Below are positions 45,801 through 59,662 of a DNA stretch of 64,000 nucleotides, piece by piece. Position numbers and translations under genes: made by a program. Position 1 is the first letter of the stretch; each line of letters opens with the position of its first letter. Source of the stretch: Caprimulgus europaeus. Taxonomy: Eukaryota > Chordata > Aves > Caprimulgiformes > Caprimulgidae. The stretch is from positions 21,963,165-22,027,164 of the forward strand of contig OU015538.1 in NCBI GenBank assembly GCA_907165065.1. Direction: 5' to 3'. The notes below the pieces were generated by a model. That model saw only the letters and a program-made list of their open reading frames with translations, had not been told where the DNA came from and made no database searches.

Positions 45801-48800
45801 CTTTCAGCTGCCTGCATTTTAAAATATACAATAAAAGAGGAATGGAAAGGTCTGGGTGGTTTAGTTTTGTTTTTACTTTGGTTTTAACTGGGGGAAAGAA
45901 GTTGGTTTCTTCATGTAGTTTGTGTAGTTTTTTTCTAGGCTTTCTTTTTCACTCTTTCTCCTGCTTGTACCCAAAAGGCTTTGAAATAGGTGAACTTCCA
46001 GGTCAAGGTCGGTCTATGGAAAGAAAAAAGGGCAGATGTTTTATTTCCATTCTTTGTCTGCAAACCTGCCATTTGAAGCTGAGATTCTTTCACTGTCAAC
46101 CTGTATTGAATCCCTTGCCTGTATGCCATGGCACTATCCAGATCTGTCAGCTTAAAGCTTATTTATGTGTGCCAGCACGAGCTTCAGCCAATGAAGATGT
46201 CCTAGCAAACATGCCGCCACAAGCCTGAGCCTCATTAACTGGGGCAGCAGGAATTCAAAGGTCTCCCTCTAACCAGGACACCCCACTTTGCACTGCACCT
46301 AATTGCTGCATGGTCTTACAGGCCAATATTGATGCCCAAGGTGGATGTTTCACAGTGAAGCTGATTTCCTCTATAGTTTGCAAATGTCACCACACTACCC
46401 CACTCTGTGCAATAGCTTTAAAATTGCACTCAACGTTTCCTAATCAAGCTAGGTTTTTTCTGTAAGTTTGCAGCATGCAGCTCTTTTTCTTGCTCTTGGA
46501 AGAGGAAGAAAGGAGGCAGAGAAGCTGGGGGGATTACAGACTGCCAGCAAAGACTGTCTCACAGGTTTCTGCACACTGTTCCTCAAACGACTAACTTTTC
46601 TTGGGAAAAAAAACTTGAAAAAAAAAAGTGGCTAAAAATGGGTCATGCAGTCCACTTGATTAGCCTGCAGCAAGTTCTCTCACACTGTAGTTTCAAGTTC
46701 TTGTACTTTTTACCTGCCACAGAGTAAGGCACAAAGGATTAGCAGATATTTACTGGACACAGACAAATCTGGGGTCATTCTACATCAGTGCTGCTCTGCA
46801 CTCATTAATCCCTACCATCTTAGCCAAGGCCAGATGAGTTGTGTCCATTGGTCAGCATACCTTCAGAGGATGCCAGGAGATATTTCCTTGGGACAGTTCA
46901 TTGCACAAATATCTTCAAAGCCCACATAGTCCTTGGTGAAAGAATTAAAGCTATATGTTACCAAGTCAGGCCTGATTCCAGTCATCTGTGAATCAGTTTG
47001 CTCAGTCAACCCAGTTCTGCCATCCAGCAGCACTCAGAATTGAGGCCATCGATTTTAAAGTCACCATATGAAAAGATGCAAATACAAATTATTCTCTTGT
47101 AAGTATAAATTTCAAATTATTTTCCTCCATCCCTGGGTGCTGGAGAGCTTTCAGATCGAATCTCAAAGAGCCAGTTGCTACTGGACTTTCTCCTGAGCTG
47201 TCTCTGTGAAGCAGTTGCTGACGTGCCCTGCAGCAATGGTGTCAGTGCCCCAGGTTCTAAAGAAGCCAGCAGTGAATCCTCCAGCAGTCAGCTCTAAGCA
47301 CCACCCTTGGCAATTTGTCCAGATGTTGCTGAACTCTGACACTTCTCAGCACTGCAGGTGCTGTTTGGGCAAAGTTGAGGGTCCAGTGTGAGCCTAGCAT
47401 GAGTGCACACAGGGGAAAAACAGTACAGAGAGGGTCTTTCACATGAGTGACTCACACAGTGGAGTGAGGGCAGGAGGCAACGGGAGACCAGGAGCAGTCC
47501 TGAGCCTTACATCTGTAGCACTCATGGTGCTGGAGCCCCCAAGGAGCAAGATGGGGTGAGTGTTGTCACAGTTCCTTCCCTCCAGAAGACGGTTGACAAA
47601 GCCACAGCTCTAGGCACTAAAAAACCCTACAACAATGCAGAAAAAAATGACAACTGTTCCTTGAAGGCTGAGCTGTGCAAGATGGGGAGATCCTCCCGCA
47701 GCCCTGGAGTTTAACCCCTGCAGCTGGGCACTGACAAAGGGATCTCTTCAACCAGCAAGTCAGGTCAGAGACACTGCATCCTCACCACCACTCTGCCTGT
47801 GGACATAAGACTTCATTGTTAGTCTGCCTGCCTGCTAGTTCCTTCAGCAAAACACACATCAGCTGAACCCTTCCTCACTGGCTAACCTGGGCTTTGAGTT
47901 GCCTAAACACCTTGTTTCCATTTTCATTCTTTATTTCATTCAGAAAAGAAAAAAACAAGATCAACACACCACATGGACCTTCCAGTTTTGCTGTAAGTGG
48001 TATCTCCCTCCCTTCCTGCCCAGTTTTCAGGCGGGTGCACAGCGGTGAGAGTCAGAGGCCGGACTCCAGCAAAGAGAGGATGTTTCTGCTCGTGGTTGAT
48101 TGTGGTGGTCACTTTTATTTTAGACTTCTGGTTAAGGAAAAGAGAGAGCAAGAGAAAAAGACTGACACAAACCAGAAGGTTCAAAGATGTTTTTCAGATG
48201 GACAGTAACAGATAAGAAAACCCCACTAACTGTCACAGCCATTGAATGACCCAAAAGAAATCCTGTACAGCGCGTACTATTGATGATAACAGTGTACAAC
48301 AAATAATAGCAGTGTTAATATCGTCATTCCGCAGAAGCAGAAAAACAGCACCAGCCAGAGGTCAAGTGGGTTCAGGTAGCTTGGGTTCATTCTTATTCCA
48401 TCTTAATTAGTACACCTAGATTTTTATACAAGTAGAGGAAAAATAGACTTCACTTTGTTTTCCCCAAGTCTGCCAACCATGTTCAGCCAAGACCAGTTCT
48501 CTGTTCACAGGTGCTAAGAATCACAGCCTTGCCTAGAGGTTTTGCCTCAAAATAAGCTCATATTACAGCCATCAATCTCCTTAACTTCAGCACATCACTG
48601 AAAAACAAAGCCATATTTTCCCATATTTACTCCCCAAAAGGACCATCCTTTCTCTGGAAGTAATCTTGTTACATGGCTAGGCAAAGAGTAAAGTTTTACT
48701 CTGGCTGTGAAAGACTGATAGACTTTACCTCTTAAAGAAATTAGGAGCTATGGAGCTGCACTTTATTCACTGCTGGTGTCAATACAGTTACTCCATACAC

Positions 48801-51200
48801 ATTATCCCCGAGAACAGAATCCAGCCCTGGAATACTGGAAAGACAGCCATGGATTCACTTTTTTTTTTTTTTAATTAAACAAGCATTGAAGCTGTCAAAA
48901 ATACAGGATTGTGCTCTTTTTTTTTTCCCCCACAGATAATAAAGGCAGAAAGCGATTGTGCTTCTGATGCTAATTGTTGTCTTTTATTGAACATGCTAAA
49001 TTACTTTTCTCTACATATTACTTTCATAAACTATGTATTAGCTAAGTTTGTCTGCTGCCAGTTTCTGGAGATCTTATCAAATGAACATCCTGGGTACAAA
49101 GCACTGCTGATTACTACATGGCATGGCAAATAAAGGCCTATGCTCAACTCACACACTCTTGCCCTGCAACTACAGTTTTGGAGCTATACCAGGCTCTCTT
49201 CTGCATGGGAACACATTGGGAAAAGCAGCCGTGCAGAGTGTTCTTCTGAGGTGCTTTCAGATGGCTTCCCTCCCACTGCTCAAGGGGCCATTGCTGGCAA
49301 AAGCAACTGGGAAAGTCAGGGAAGACAGACACATCAGGCCTCTTAAGTTCCAAGATACCACTTCTGAAAGGCTCCCAAGTCACAGATAACTGGAGACTGG
49401 GACTGCACTGGAGAGATACCAGTTGCCCTGTTCTTCCACTCTTCCCTTGGCATCTGCTGCTGGCAAACCCCAAGCGATAGGGTGCCGGGTTGGCCAGCCC
49501 CCTGTCTGACCCTGAGCAGATGTTCTGCTCTTCAGTTAAGCCTCAAAAACAACTGCAGGAACAACATGGGACCAACAGTACCAGGAATACCTACAATAGC
49601 AAACCGGTGCCTTTATCAGCCCTGGGCTCTCACAGGCAGCCACCACAGCATCATCAAGGTGTGAGCATTTGCCATTCTTGGACCCTTCGCTTTGGGCTTC
49701 CGGGAGGAGGCAAATGTGTAGCTGATTGCTCACCCTGCTTTTAGCACACAGAGGGCATTTCAACACAGCTGCCTTTGCTTGCAGAGTCACTGCCATAGGG
49801 AAGTACGTGACCACTGGCTCCAGCTCGCAGCTAGCATGTTGTGTTGCTCAACAGTGACAGTTGGGTTTACATCAGCCACCATCCTCTGTGGCAATGAAGT
49901 GCTTCCCCCAGACCAGAGCTGCTCTTCAGCTGCAGAAACCATTGTAACAGAACAAAAGGGGATTTTGCTGTACAACACACATCTGTCTGTTGGTCCGTGA
50001 GCATCACGCCGGTGGGCCTCCCTGTAACAACTGCATCAAACCTCCCCTGTTTGGACACAGAGGATCTTCACAGTTGTCCCCAAAACCCACCTCTCATAGC
50101 AGGATCACCTGCTTCATCAGACCCCTTCACAGTGGGAAAAGAAAACCCACAAAATGGTGTGGGTTGGTAATACTGCCAACAAGTTTTGTAAGAGCAAGAG
50201 CCCTGGCTTTTGTAAGCACTGCCTTGACTGCTTGCAATGTCCCTCACCCTTCCCAAGAGGAAAACTAGACTTTGAAATAAGATCACAGTTCTCATAACCT
50301 GGGCAGCCCTTTCTCATCTTCTGAGACTCTTGAGAGCGTTCGTTAAATCATACGAATCATACACCTCCGCACCACAGCTGAACAGGGACAGACCCACCAA
50401 ACAGACCAGAATTTCTCCATCACCCAGTATCTATCCCCTGCACATCTTCCATTGTGTGATGGAGTTCTTGAGACATCCCAGAGTATTTTCCATTCCAGTG
50501 AAATTCCATCAGCACACCTCTTCCCACTGCAATGCTTCACGTGATACTGCCTGGAGCAGGGAAGCAGGCTGAAATGCCAGCATGTAGTAATTGGGGATTC
50601 CTCCCCATTTTCCAGAGCAGCTGAGTTGCTTGACATCCTTTATGCAGTCAGGTATGAATCAGACTCCTCCAGGCAAGAACATGGGAAAATAAGAAAGGGA
50701 AGCGGTTGTATTGAACCTGATGGCTTAATCTCATCCTGGGATGTGAATGCATATGATCGTTGAAAACCCTCAGTCTTAAGTGTTCAAATATATAAAGAAC
50801 CTAACTAAACTCTCCTTCCAAAGCAGCTTATGGAACATTGCACAAATCCAACAAGGTACATAAAAAGTGTATTTTAAGCAGCACCCCAGCCTTATCCAGA
50901 CAGTGAACTTACACCTGGCACCAAGAGAGACAACCAACTGCCCATCACAGCACACTGCCCGAGCAAGGTGTTAGCACACGGGTCACCCGCCGAGCGGGTT
51001 AAAGTGCCAGCGGGCAGACAGGCCTGGACGGGCTGCGCACGGGAGGTCTGGGGAGGGTCCCGGCTCTTCTCCCGGCTTCCTGTCAAAGGCTGAGCAAACG
51101 TGAGTGTCGAGACTTCAAATCGGAGCAGAGAGGGCACTTCGTGAGGCAGGGTGACTTCGAGCCTGGCGGGTCAGCTTTGCAGATGTGGTGCTCAAGCAAG
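42801..51200. other. Non-coding spacer between the two CpG islands
   Basis: No recognisable exon or RNA gene was found. A short GC-rich patch at 43990-44110 contains two adjacent copies of GGCCGGCGTGGCGTGG (about 44060-44097). The longest open frame, at 44224-44949, has no domain and overlaps frames on the other strand. AT-rich DNA predominates at 45.8-49.1 kb. Confidence 0.5.
44060..44097. repeat. Two tandem copies of GCCGGCGTGGCGTGGG
   Basis: The GC-rich 18-bp unit is repeated twice plus a partial third copy. It contains several CpGs and may be length-variable. Confidence 0.8.
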
Positions 51201-51219
51201 GACAAGCGTTCCTCGAAAG

Positions 51220-51730
51220 CGGGAGGAGGAGGCTGAACGGGGCAGATCCGCTCCAGGGGCTCGGCCCCCGCGCCCGGCTCCAAATGCCACCACGGAGACC
51301 GGCACTGAGGGGGCGGCGGCAGCGGGCCCCGAGGGAGCCCGAGGCTGCGGGGGAAGCGAGGACGCGGCCGGGACCGCAGCGCAGCGCCGGGCCCTCAGGC
51401 GGGCTCTGGGCAGTGCTCGTTTCCCCACTCCCGGTGAGCACCAGGGCCCGGAGGGCACCGACAACCCCGGGTGGGGCCCTCGCTGCCCGCCCTCCGCCGG
51501 TGGGTGTCGCTGCCGCTCCGCTTGCGGAGCCCAGGCCCGCCGCTGCCCCGGCCCCGCCGTCGGTGCGCGTCTCCCGGCCGGTTTCCAGGCCTGGAGGAGC
51601 CCCCGCCCCGCGGCCCCGCTGAAGCCCGAGCGCGGCTGCCGGGGCTGCGGCAGGAGAGCCGGCCTGTGCCCGCCCCGCCGCCCCCCGGCTCTCCCGCGGC
51701 CCGATGCCGGTTTCCATGACGGGCGGTGCT
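51220..51730. promoter_or_regulatory. Strong CpG island without an identified gene
   Basis: About 500 bp are very GC-rich with dense CpGs, for example GCGCCCGGCTCC, GGACGCGGCCGGGACCGCAG and CCGTCGGTGCGCGTCTCCCG. Open frames of 272 (+) and 287 (-) residues cover it, but both are Ala/Arg/Pro/Gly-rich shadows without domain or splice support. A donor-like CCCG|GTGAGC at 51434 on the + strand would fit a first exon. This is most likely a promoter of an unannotated transcript, either a far-upstream miR-223 host start or a separate non-coding RNA. Direction is unknown. Confidence 0.6.
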
Positions 51731-54700
51731 GTGGAAGCTGCCTGGGAACATTCTTGGCGATCCTGGGCTTGCAGCCTCTCCAGGGAACGAGCTGCTGGTC
51801 AGACACATACAAGGAGGACTTTTCACTCTGGGGGCAGGATTTTATTTTTAAAGTCCCTGCAAAAATAATGCAAATAAAGATTTGTGTCTGCTTGTGGGCC
51901 CAGGGACAGAGCAATGGAGCAGCAGCGGAGACATTTTCCCAGGCAGCTTCAAGCGGTCCTGCCGAATAACTGCAACTGAAGGAGAAGCAGCACTGCTGAG
52001 TGCTTTGCCCTGGGAATTGCCTTGCTATGGGCTGAGATGTGACCTTCGGTACCACTGTGTCAGCTGCAGCATTCTGCTAGGGCCCCACTGGGAAAAGAAA
52101 ACAAAGAAGGGTCTGCTGGCTAGTTACAGTCTTCAGGAACCTGGTTCTTGTTGCTCTCCAAACCAAGCAACAGCCAAAGCCATCACAGCCACTGCCTGCC
52201 TCATCCCAGCACAACCTGCTCTCAGAGACCGTCAGCAACAGCAATCCCTGAGCAGAGGCGCTGGCAGCCGCCTGCCATGGGTCTGATGCCCGGTCAGAGG
52301 GCAGACCCTGTGTCTGCCCGGGATCACCACCTTCTTGTTGAGCATCTGTCACCTCGCTGAGCCCCTGCACAGAGGTGGGGAGGGGGTGGCTCTCCCAGGT
52401 GGGCTGGCAGCACCCACCCCCCTTGGCAGAAAAGTAGGGACACCAAGAAAGCAGACTTGAAGGAGTGGACTGTCTGTTCTTTGTGTGTAAGCACTGACTG
52501 GTTCACATTGGCAGAAGTAATAAATTGAGGGGTTTTAGGGTCTAGAGACAGAGAAATTGTGCGGGCAGTAGGGGAAGAAACAAACACTTCGGCTTATTCT
52601 AGAAAACAGGTAAAAGCAGGCACTGCACCCAGGGAAAGTAACCAAAGGTGGTCTTGCCCATCCCTTATGGTATAAGGCTGGTGGGAGAGCCTTGCAGAGG
52701 TCCAAGAGGAGCATGCAAGGGAGAGACAGGTATCATGTCAGGGCTTTCTCTGACTCATTCTCCAGCCCTGTTTTCAGCCATGTCTGTTCTCAATAGCCAT
52801 TTGTGGTGGTTTCACTTGGCTAGCACTTGGCAAGAAGCCTAGCTCTGTCCCAGCTGAAAACCAGGACACTATTATAAGTGAAAATCTTTCTCTGAAGCCT
52901 ACAGCTGCGTGCTACACCGCAAATATTTAGAATACCTGCCCTGAACAGGACTGCAGCACCCTTTCCTGCATATTCCTCCTCCAAAACTCCATCTGTTATG
53001 ACACCTAATTGGAGGCAGGCAGTTTTAATTTACTTTAACACTACCACTGGACAGACATACAGTGTAGATTCATTATCATATTAGACTTTATACCTTGAAA
53101 GCAATGATTTCCCTCTGCTCTTAGCAGTTCATCCATCTTGTGTTTCAAACTCTTCAAGGCAGGGGCAGTTTCTATCACAATCATTCTGCTGAACTGTAAT
53201 GCAATACAATCATATTTATAGATATACTTGTATGAGAGGTCAGAGCTTGTCTCTACCAGGCCCTATAAGCAGATGGGGAGAGGCAGTCTCTGCCCCAGAG
53301 GACCTGCAGACTATGGAACACAGACAGAACTGAGAAGGCAGGAATTTCCACCACTGAAGTACCAGGTACAGGATCACATGAGTGATCCCCAAGTTCAACC
53401 TCTGAACTGCTGATGGCAGCCCCAGGCCTCTGTGGCAAAGTGCATCTTAAATAAATATAGTGACAATTTTAAATCGCGCAGCTCTTAATTAACACACCTA
53501 AAAATTACTACTCTACTGTTGCCACAGTCTGATACAAGGCACCTAATTTAACTTCCCCAGCTAAGAGCCTAGCTCCCTTGCTAGGCAAATCATTGATGTA
53601 GAAATGTAAATCCCATTTTGCCTAGAAGTGACTCCAGAACTTGCACCATAACTGCTGCTTATCCTGCTTTGGTGTCTGGAGAGACCTTCTCAACTGCATG
53701 AGCCAGAGTCAAGGCTTCCAACTTTGGCTCCACTGGAGATACCTGCATTACATATTAGAACTACACTCCTTCTGATTCCTCTTTAAAACATTCCAGACTG
53801 CCCATATCATATTTGGGTGGCTCCTTCTTGGGCCCCTTTGGGAGCTCATGCAAAGCTTAATGGAAGATGTGCAGGAATCCCTGGATGATTTTTGCACCCC
53901 AAAACCTGGAGATGCACACTCAACTTTCCCAACATATATTAGGGGCCAGAATCAAGTGACAGCAAACAGAGTTCCCTCACAAGGACAGGTACATGATCCA
54001 ATCTGCAGTGGCAAAGCAGACTTCCAGCACTCAGAGGCAGGGCAGCTTTGACTGCCAAGGCACAGACATCAGCTCTACCATCTTTTCTCCTCATGGGCAT
54101 AGCTTTGCATCCTTCAGCCTGACCCTCACACAGGTCCTTCTCACTACCTGGCAGCTACAGCCCCGCGAGTTTTACAGGTGTTTCCAGTTGGGGTAAGTGC
54201 TGTAACAAGTTTTATGCTACCAATGCCTCAAGGCAGGGAAAGTGAGGAACAAAAGGGGATAGGGGAGCCAAAGACCACACCACGCAGCCAGCACCGGGCG
54301 TGTGCACACAGCGTCAGACATGGTGACAGTGAGTACTCACCGCTGGAATGTCCCGCAGGAAAGGGGCTGATGACAGTGCCAGGGTCAAGAGACTGTGAAT
54401 CGAGCTGAGGAACTGAGCTGACCCACAAGCTGCTCACATCCTGAGAGAAGGGAGCCAGCCCCAGGGGAGAGCAGTACCAGCATCTGGCTCTATAAATAAG
54501 TGCAAACAGGTGGGTTTGGGCGGCAGCTGCAAATCACAGTGGAGCAGGGGCAAAAAGGAAAGGATATTACTCTGCAAGGACACCTGAGCTGAATCATTGA
54601 GAGTATCTGCACTTCACATGGGATCAGAGTTCCCATGACTGTGTGGGGAGGGAGAGCAAAGGATGAAGCAGACAAAAGGCAGTGTCTGGTTTGTCACCTG

Positions 54701-57700
54701 CATGGCCTGATGTGCCTCGCTCCTGCAGCAGACCTGGAGCTCCGTTGGCAATCTGTGCGGGGCTCTGGCTCCCGTTCCTGGCGTCCCACAAGCTCATGCT
54801 GATAGCTAGCCAGAGGTCATTCATCCCCTTTGAGCAGCTCTTCTAACTGGGTTTCAATCTTAAATGTCCTTTCACACAGTTTCATCCCATTGGTTTCAGA
54901 TACAGGCTAAAATTAAAAAGAATGAGGTGAAGTGAAGCCAAGGGAAATGCATTAAGTCATGTTTGCAAAGCACATTGAGAGAACAAGACAAAACGTCCTT
55001 GGGAGGACAAAGAAATTGATCGATAATGATACATCTCATCATGCAGCCACCAAAGAAATCTTAGAGCTGCTGTGCAGTTGGTGTGTATTAACCTTATGGT
55101 GCAGATCTGCACAGTGAGCATAGGGATCAAGGTAGTTCAAGATGGGAGACTACAGGGTGGCTGTCTAGATCTTGTGAAGCACCAAGCAGCCATGAGTCCT
55201 GCCACCAGACACTCAGGTGGTCTTCTCCAGCACTGGGCACCCACACAGGAATCTTTTGGACCTGCTGGCTTGCTGGATGCACACAGCAAGTGGGTAACTT
55301 TTAGGAGCAGAGCCTAAACTCAAGAAAATTGCCTTAATCTGACTCTAAGCATCTGACAAACCTTGTTTAATTGTATGAGAGTTAAATAGTATAGAGGGAA
55401 TTCAATGATGTAGTGGTCACGCCATTGAAAATGGATTACTATTCTAAATCCTGGGTAGATGATCTGAGTCCAGTAACTTCTAACAGTAGCTGTGATCATC
55501 CCATGTACATTTGGCAAACAAAAGAGAGTTGTGAACTGGTTTAATCTTTCCTGTTTTTTGTAATAATTAAGTTCAGATGAGAGTCATGCTGCAGACAGAA
55601 GGAACAGTCCAGTCAGCAGACCCCAGTATCCATCAGGAGAGAGAGGTAAGGAAGTGGATAAAGAGGAGAGATTTGACCAGGATGATAAAAGGTGACAAAA
55701 AGTGAATGCTAAAACTCAACAATTAAAGACAAATTAAACAAAGTGTGGATTTCTCAGTGAGTGGAGCAGCAGCAAAGTGAAGTCTGAACATGCTGGGACG
55801 CTGGGCCAGTCCCGAACCCCAAACCACCTGAATCACTGACAGTGGTTTTCCTGCAACTGCAGATGAGGAGATCCAGATATCCTCACAGCAGGTACAACAC
55901 AGATGGCTACAAGCTCAGTATCTTTTTGGTAACACATTGGAGTCCTAATGGCAGCAACATGTATAACAAATGAGGTCATCAGGACTAATATTATTACAAC
56001 AAATTCCACAGGAATTAATCACATTTGAGCCATAACGATAACAGTGTTGGTTAGCAAATCATCTCTCAAGCCTCCGATCCCTCTGGCAGTCACTGGTAGG
56101 CCAGTTTCTTGGGATGGGGCATGCACTGTTTTCTTTCAGAAGAAAGCAAGCTTTTCTTTCAAAAGAAGCAGATGCATTTAATCTGACTGAGGTTTACACT
56201 CAGGTAGGTCAGGTTTTTGTCATGTAAGCCATTCCAAATCTGCAGTATGATATATTTTTGTAAGGTTTTGTGTTGTTTTTTTTTTTCCTCCTTTCTATGC
56301 AAGACACTGTCAGGACCCTGGGAAAGTTCCCCACAAGCTTTCTGGCTTTGAGATAAATGTAATCTCTTTATAAAAACACACACTTACATAGCTTACACCA
56401 GCCTGGTGCTGGGTGTAGTGTTCACCATAAATCACACCACTTCACTGCCATGGCAAGTCTAAAACACAATTAAAGAAACATCTTGGTGAATGTCCATCTT
56501 CATTTTTGTTCTTCAACAGCAGGAAACTCAAGTGGAAGGTTTTTATTAGTCCTCGCACCAAAAAATGGTTGTGAGATCTCCAGATAAAGGTTTTCCTGAA
56601 TTAATAGACCACACAGAACAAGATATATCAGAAAAGAGAAACTCTTATGACCACGAGAGGGAAAACCCACGCAGGCGGAGCTGCTGCTCCTGTGCACGTG
56701 TGTGAGATCGGTAGGTCTGGCAACTGCGCTGGCTTCCAGCGTACCCGTCCCTCCTGACGCTGGATGGCTGACAGGCTTTTACCAAAGGAATCAGAGAAAT
56801 AAAATAAAGAGAAAGAGAACTTTGACCAAAACTCTGGAAATCAGAGCAGTTGTTAGCTGAATCATCCATCACAATGAAGGCTGAAGTCGGGTTAGTGGCA
56901 GTGGGTTATCCACAGGCTATTTTTCTCAGTTCGGTCATCCCAGAATAGCTGCTGTGCTTCAGTTTCCAATACAAAAGCTGTCTCTCTTGCTCACATGGAG
57001 TAAGCAGGAAACCAGCAGGAAAGAGTGAAGATTCCACAAAAATTCCGCCTTTTCCTGTATTACTGGCTGTGCTGATGCTTTCTCTGCTCAGCTCTTGTTT
57101 GACTCCTGGGCACCCATCCAGACTCACCCTCTGGCAGGAGACAAAAAGTGCCGTTCATAGACTGAAAATTGGAGCTTCAGTCTTGAGAGGCCATTTGGCT
57201 GACAGATGTTCCTGTTCCTCTGTCTCCATCACTATTTTTTTCTGTCCTAGGAAGTGCGTGGCACTAGTGCAAAGAAGGGAGGGGAAAAACCCACAAAAAA
57301 ATAAAAACATTTTAAAAGCCTTGGGACATGATTTCTTAATCAAGCACTGTGGGCCCGGTTTTGCCTGGAGGGGTGCATCTGTACCTCTGGGTCTGGGTGG
57401 GAGTCTGCCTACAATTAATATTTCATGCAAAACAAAGGACAGATGTTACACAACGTCTCTCCACTTCCATTTCACAAACAGGGAGTGTCATCAGTCCAGC
57501 AGAAATGTCATCTTACAAAAATTGCCAAGTCGAGCCCCAGTCCTGCAATGAGCAGGGACACCTCTGCCTGAGCGGAGCTTGTCCTCGGTGTCAAGGCCTT
57601 TGACATCAGCAGTGTTAACAAGGGATGTGTTAGAGCAGGACGTCAGTAAAGGGGTGAACTGTCAGCTGCCACGGTCAGAGCGTGGCGAGGCAGCCAAATG

Positions 57701-59614
57701 GAGAGGGTGATGGAGACAGAGGTGGCCTCTTCCTCCTGCCGGTCGCCAGCTTCCCTCAGCTCCCCTCTGCCCTTGCAGCAGACCCCTGGGAGGGCCAGAC
57801 CAGCACGATGTCAGGGACCCAGAGCAGGAGAGGGGAGTTTTGTCTCTTGGAGGCCCTCTGAGGTGGATCCCTGCCTGGATGAAGAGGGGAAAGGGAAGAG
57901 GAAGGAGGGAGAGGCTGGGACGGTGCAGAGTCCCCAGCAGCAGGATCCTGCAAGGGGGAAGGAGATGAGCAGTGGAAACAGAAAAAAATTCCCAGCAGAG
58001 AACTGGCCTGGCCTGGGACAGGGAAATCGCTCTCTTGAGGACTTGTCTTTTATTTTTAACAGGGGCTCTTGGACTCACACGCTGCTGTTCCGGAGCTCAC
58101 AAAGGGAGGGCGGAGGGGTTTCCAGCAGCAAGGCGCCTGTGCTGTGCTGGGCACAGGATGGGCTTGGAAGGTTTCTGATTCCAGGAATGTGACTTTTTAT
58201 AGATCCTAATCCAGGAAATAGAATGGCATGTCAGACTTCTCCGCCGAAACACACACCGTGCAGCCCTTGCACACCAGGCAAAGGGTAACCAGAGGAGCAC
58301 AGAGACAGCACAGGCACACACTTCGCGATATGAAGACTGAGGAGAAATTACATATTTTGATTGGAAGTCTATAGCTGAAGGGAATATGAAAACAATGCAA
58401 AACTAACTAGTAACCCAACTAGCAAAACATCCTTATAGCGAGGTGTACGCTCCCAAGAGAAACAGCAAAAGCCTTTGTGTTTTGCCTGTACATTTTTTAC
58501 ACCATTGCAACCTCTAATCAATTTGAAATCTCTCTCTCAGGCCCTTCAACCCGATGCAAGATAAGTCCCTGGACCATGTTTTGGAGGATATTGTACTTGT
58601 ACTAAAACTGAATAAAATACCAACAGAGGCAAAAGACTGAAAATACAAGAGTACAATTTTTTTCAGGATTGGCAACAGTGGCCTTGAGAGCGCTACATGC
58701 TTGTGCTTAGACACACACACTCCCAGCACGAAGGGAAAACACACAGAAAGGAAAAAACAGTGCAAAAAGCTTTAGATTGGTTTGGGATGGCCACACAGCT
58801 CCACTCCACCTTCTCCTGAGCTTATATGCAAATTGTTGAAGCAGCTTATCAACTTTAATATGCTCAGGGAGTTTGACAAAATCAGACTGCTCTAATCATT
58901 GCCTTCTTTCAGCCTAATTTAATGATGAACTAATTGCCCATGATGAGACTTTGATTTTCTTGGAATGCCTTAGCCCTTTGTAATTTTCAGGTTCTGGCTT
59001 ATTCACAGCAATTTTCATTAATAACTGCAGTCCTTGAGTAATGAAGGAAGAAAGTCCCACAAGGGAAACTGAGCTGTATATTTTCTACTTGTGCACGGGG
59101 TACCTGTCAATTTGCTTCTTTCAGCCTTTAACCTGGTTTCATCTGCGCCCATGGAAGTCAATCTAACAAGGTCAACACCCATTTTCTCTCCAAAATGTAC
59201 CTCCACATGGGAGTTTTTACTCAAGCAATGATGCAGCTGAGTGGAAAATAATCGTGGAGCCAACAGTTTTCAACACTGAGCAAAGCCTATACTGCTGCTG
59301 GAATCTAAATTGGACAGCTTGAGGCTTTGGGGCTTTGCAGCAAGGACTCTTTATATTAGGAATGTGTAAAGATTTTCCTGTGGTTTGGCATATGGGCAGC
59401 ATTCCATAAATGTATCACAGAAATTAAATATAGAAAAGACCTACTGATAGGTCTTTTGCTTGGATAGCTCAGAATTGGTTCCTGTGGGACAGTTTGCATT
59501 GTTTGCTCAAGAAAAGTTTTAGATTTCTTAGGTGATGAAGCTTCCACCAATTCTTTTCAGGAAACAACAGGCTAACACATCTCAGTGTCAAGATTTTTTT
59601 TAGATTCTTTTTAC

Positions 59615-59662
59615 CTTTGTTTCTTTTGTTGTTTTTTGTTTTGTTTTGTTTTGGTTTTTTGC
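59615..59662. repeat. T-rich (TTTTG)n simple repeat
   Basis: The stretch consists of TTTTG/TTTTTG units broken by single changes. It resembles a decayed poly(T) tract; no adjoining retroelement body was recognised. Confidence 0.8.

Noticed and set aside
51151..52055. Open frames of 272 (+) and 287 (-) residues across the 51-kb CpG island.
   Set aside because: Both are low-complexity Ala/Gly/Pro/Arg translations of CpG-island DNA, mutually overlapping on opposite strands, with no family resemblance.
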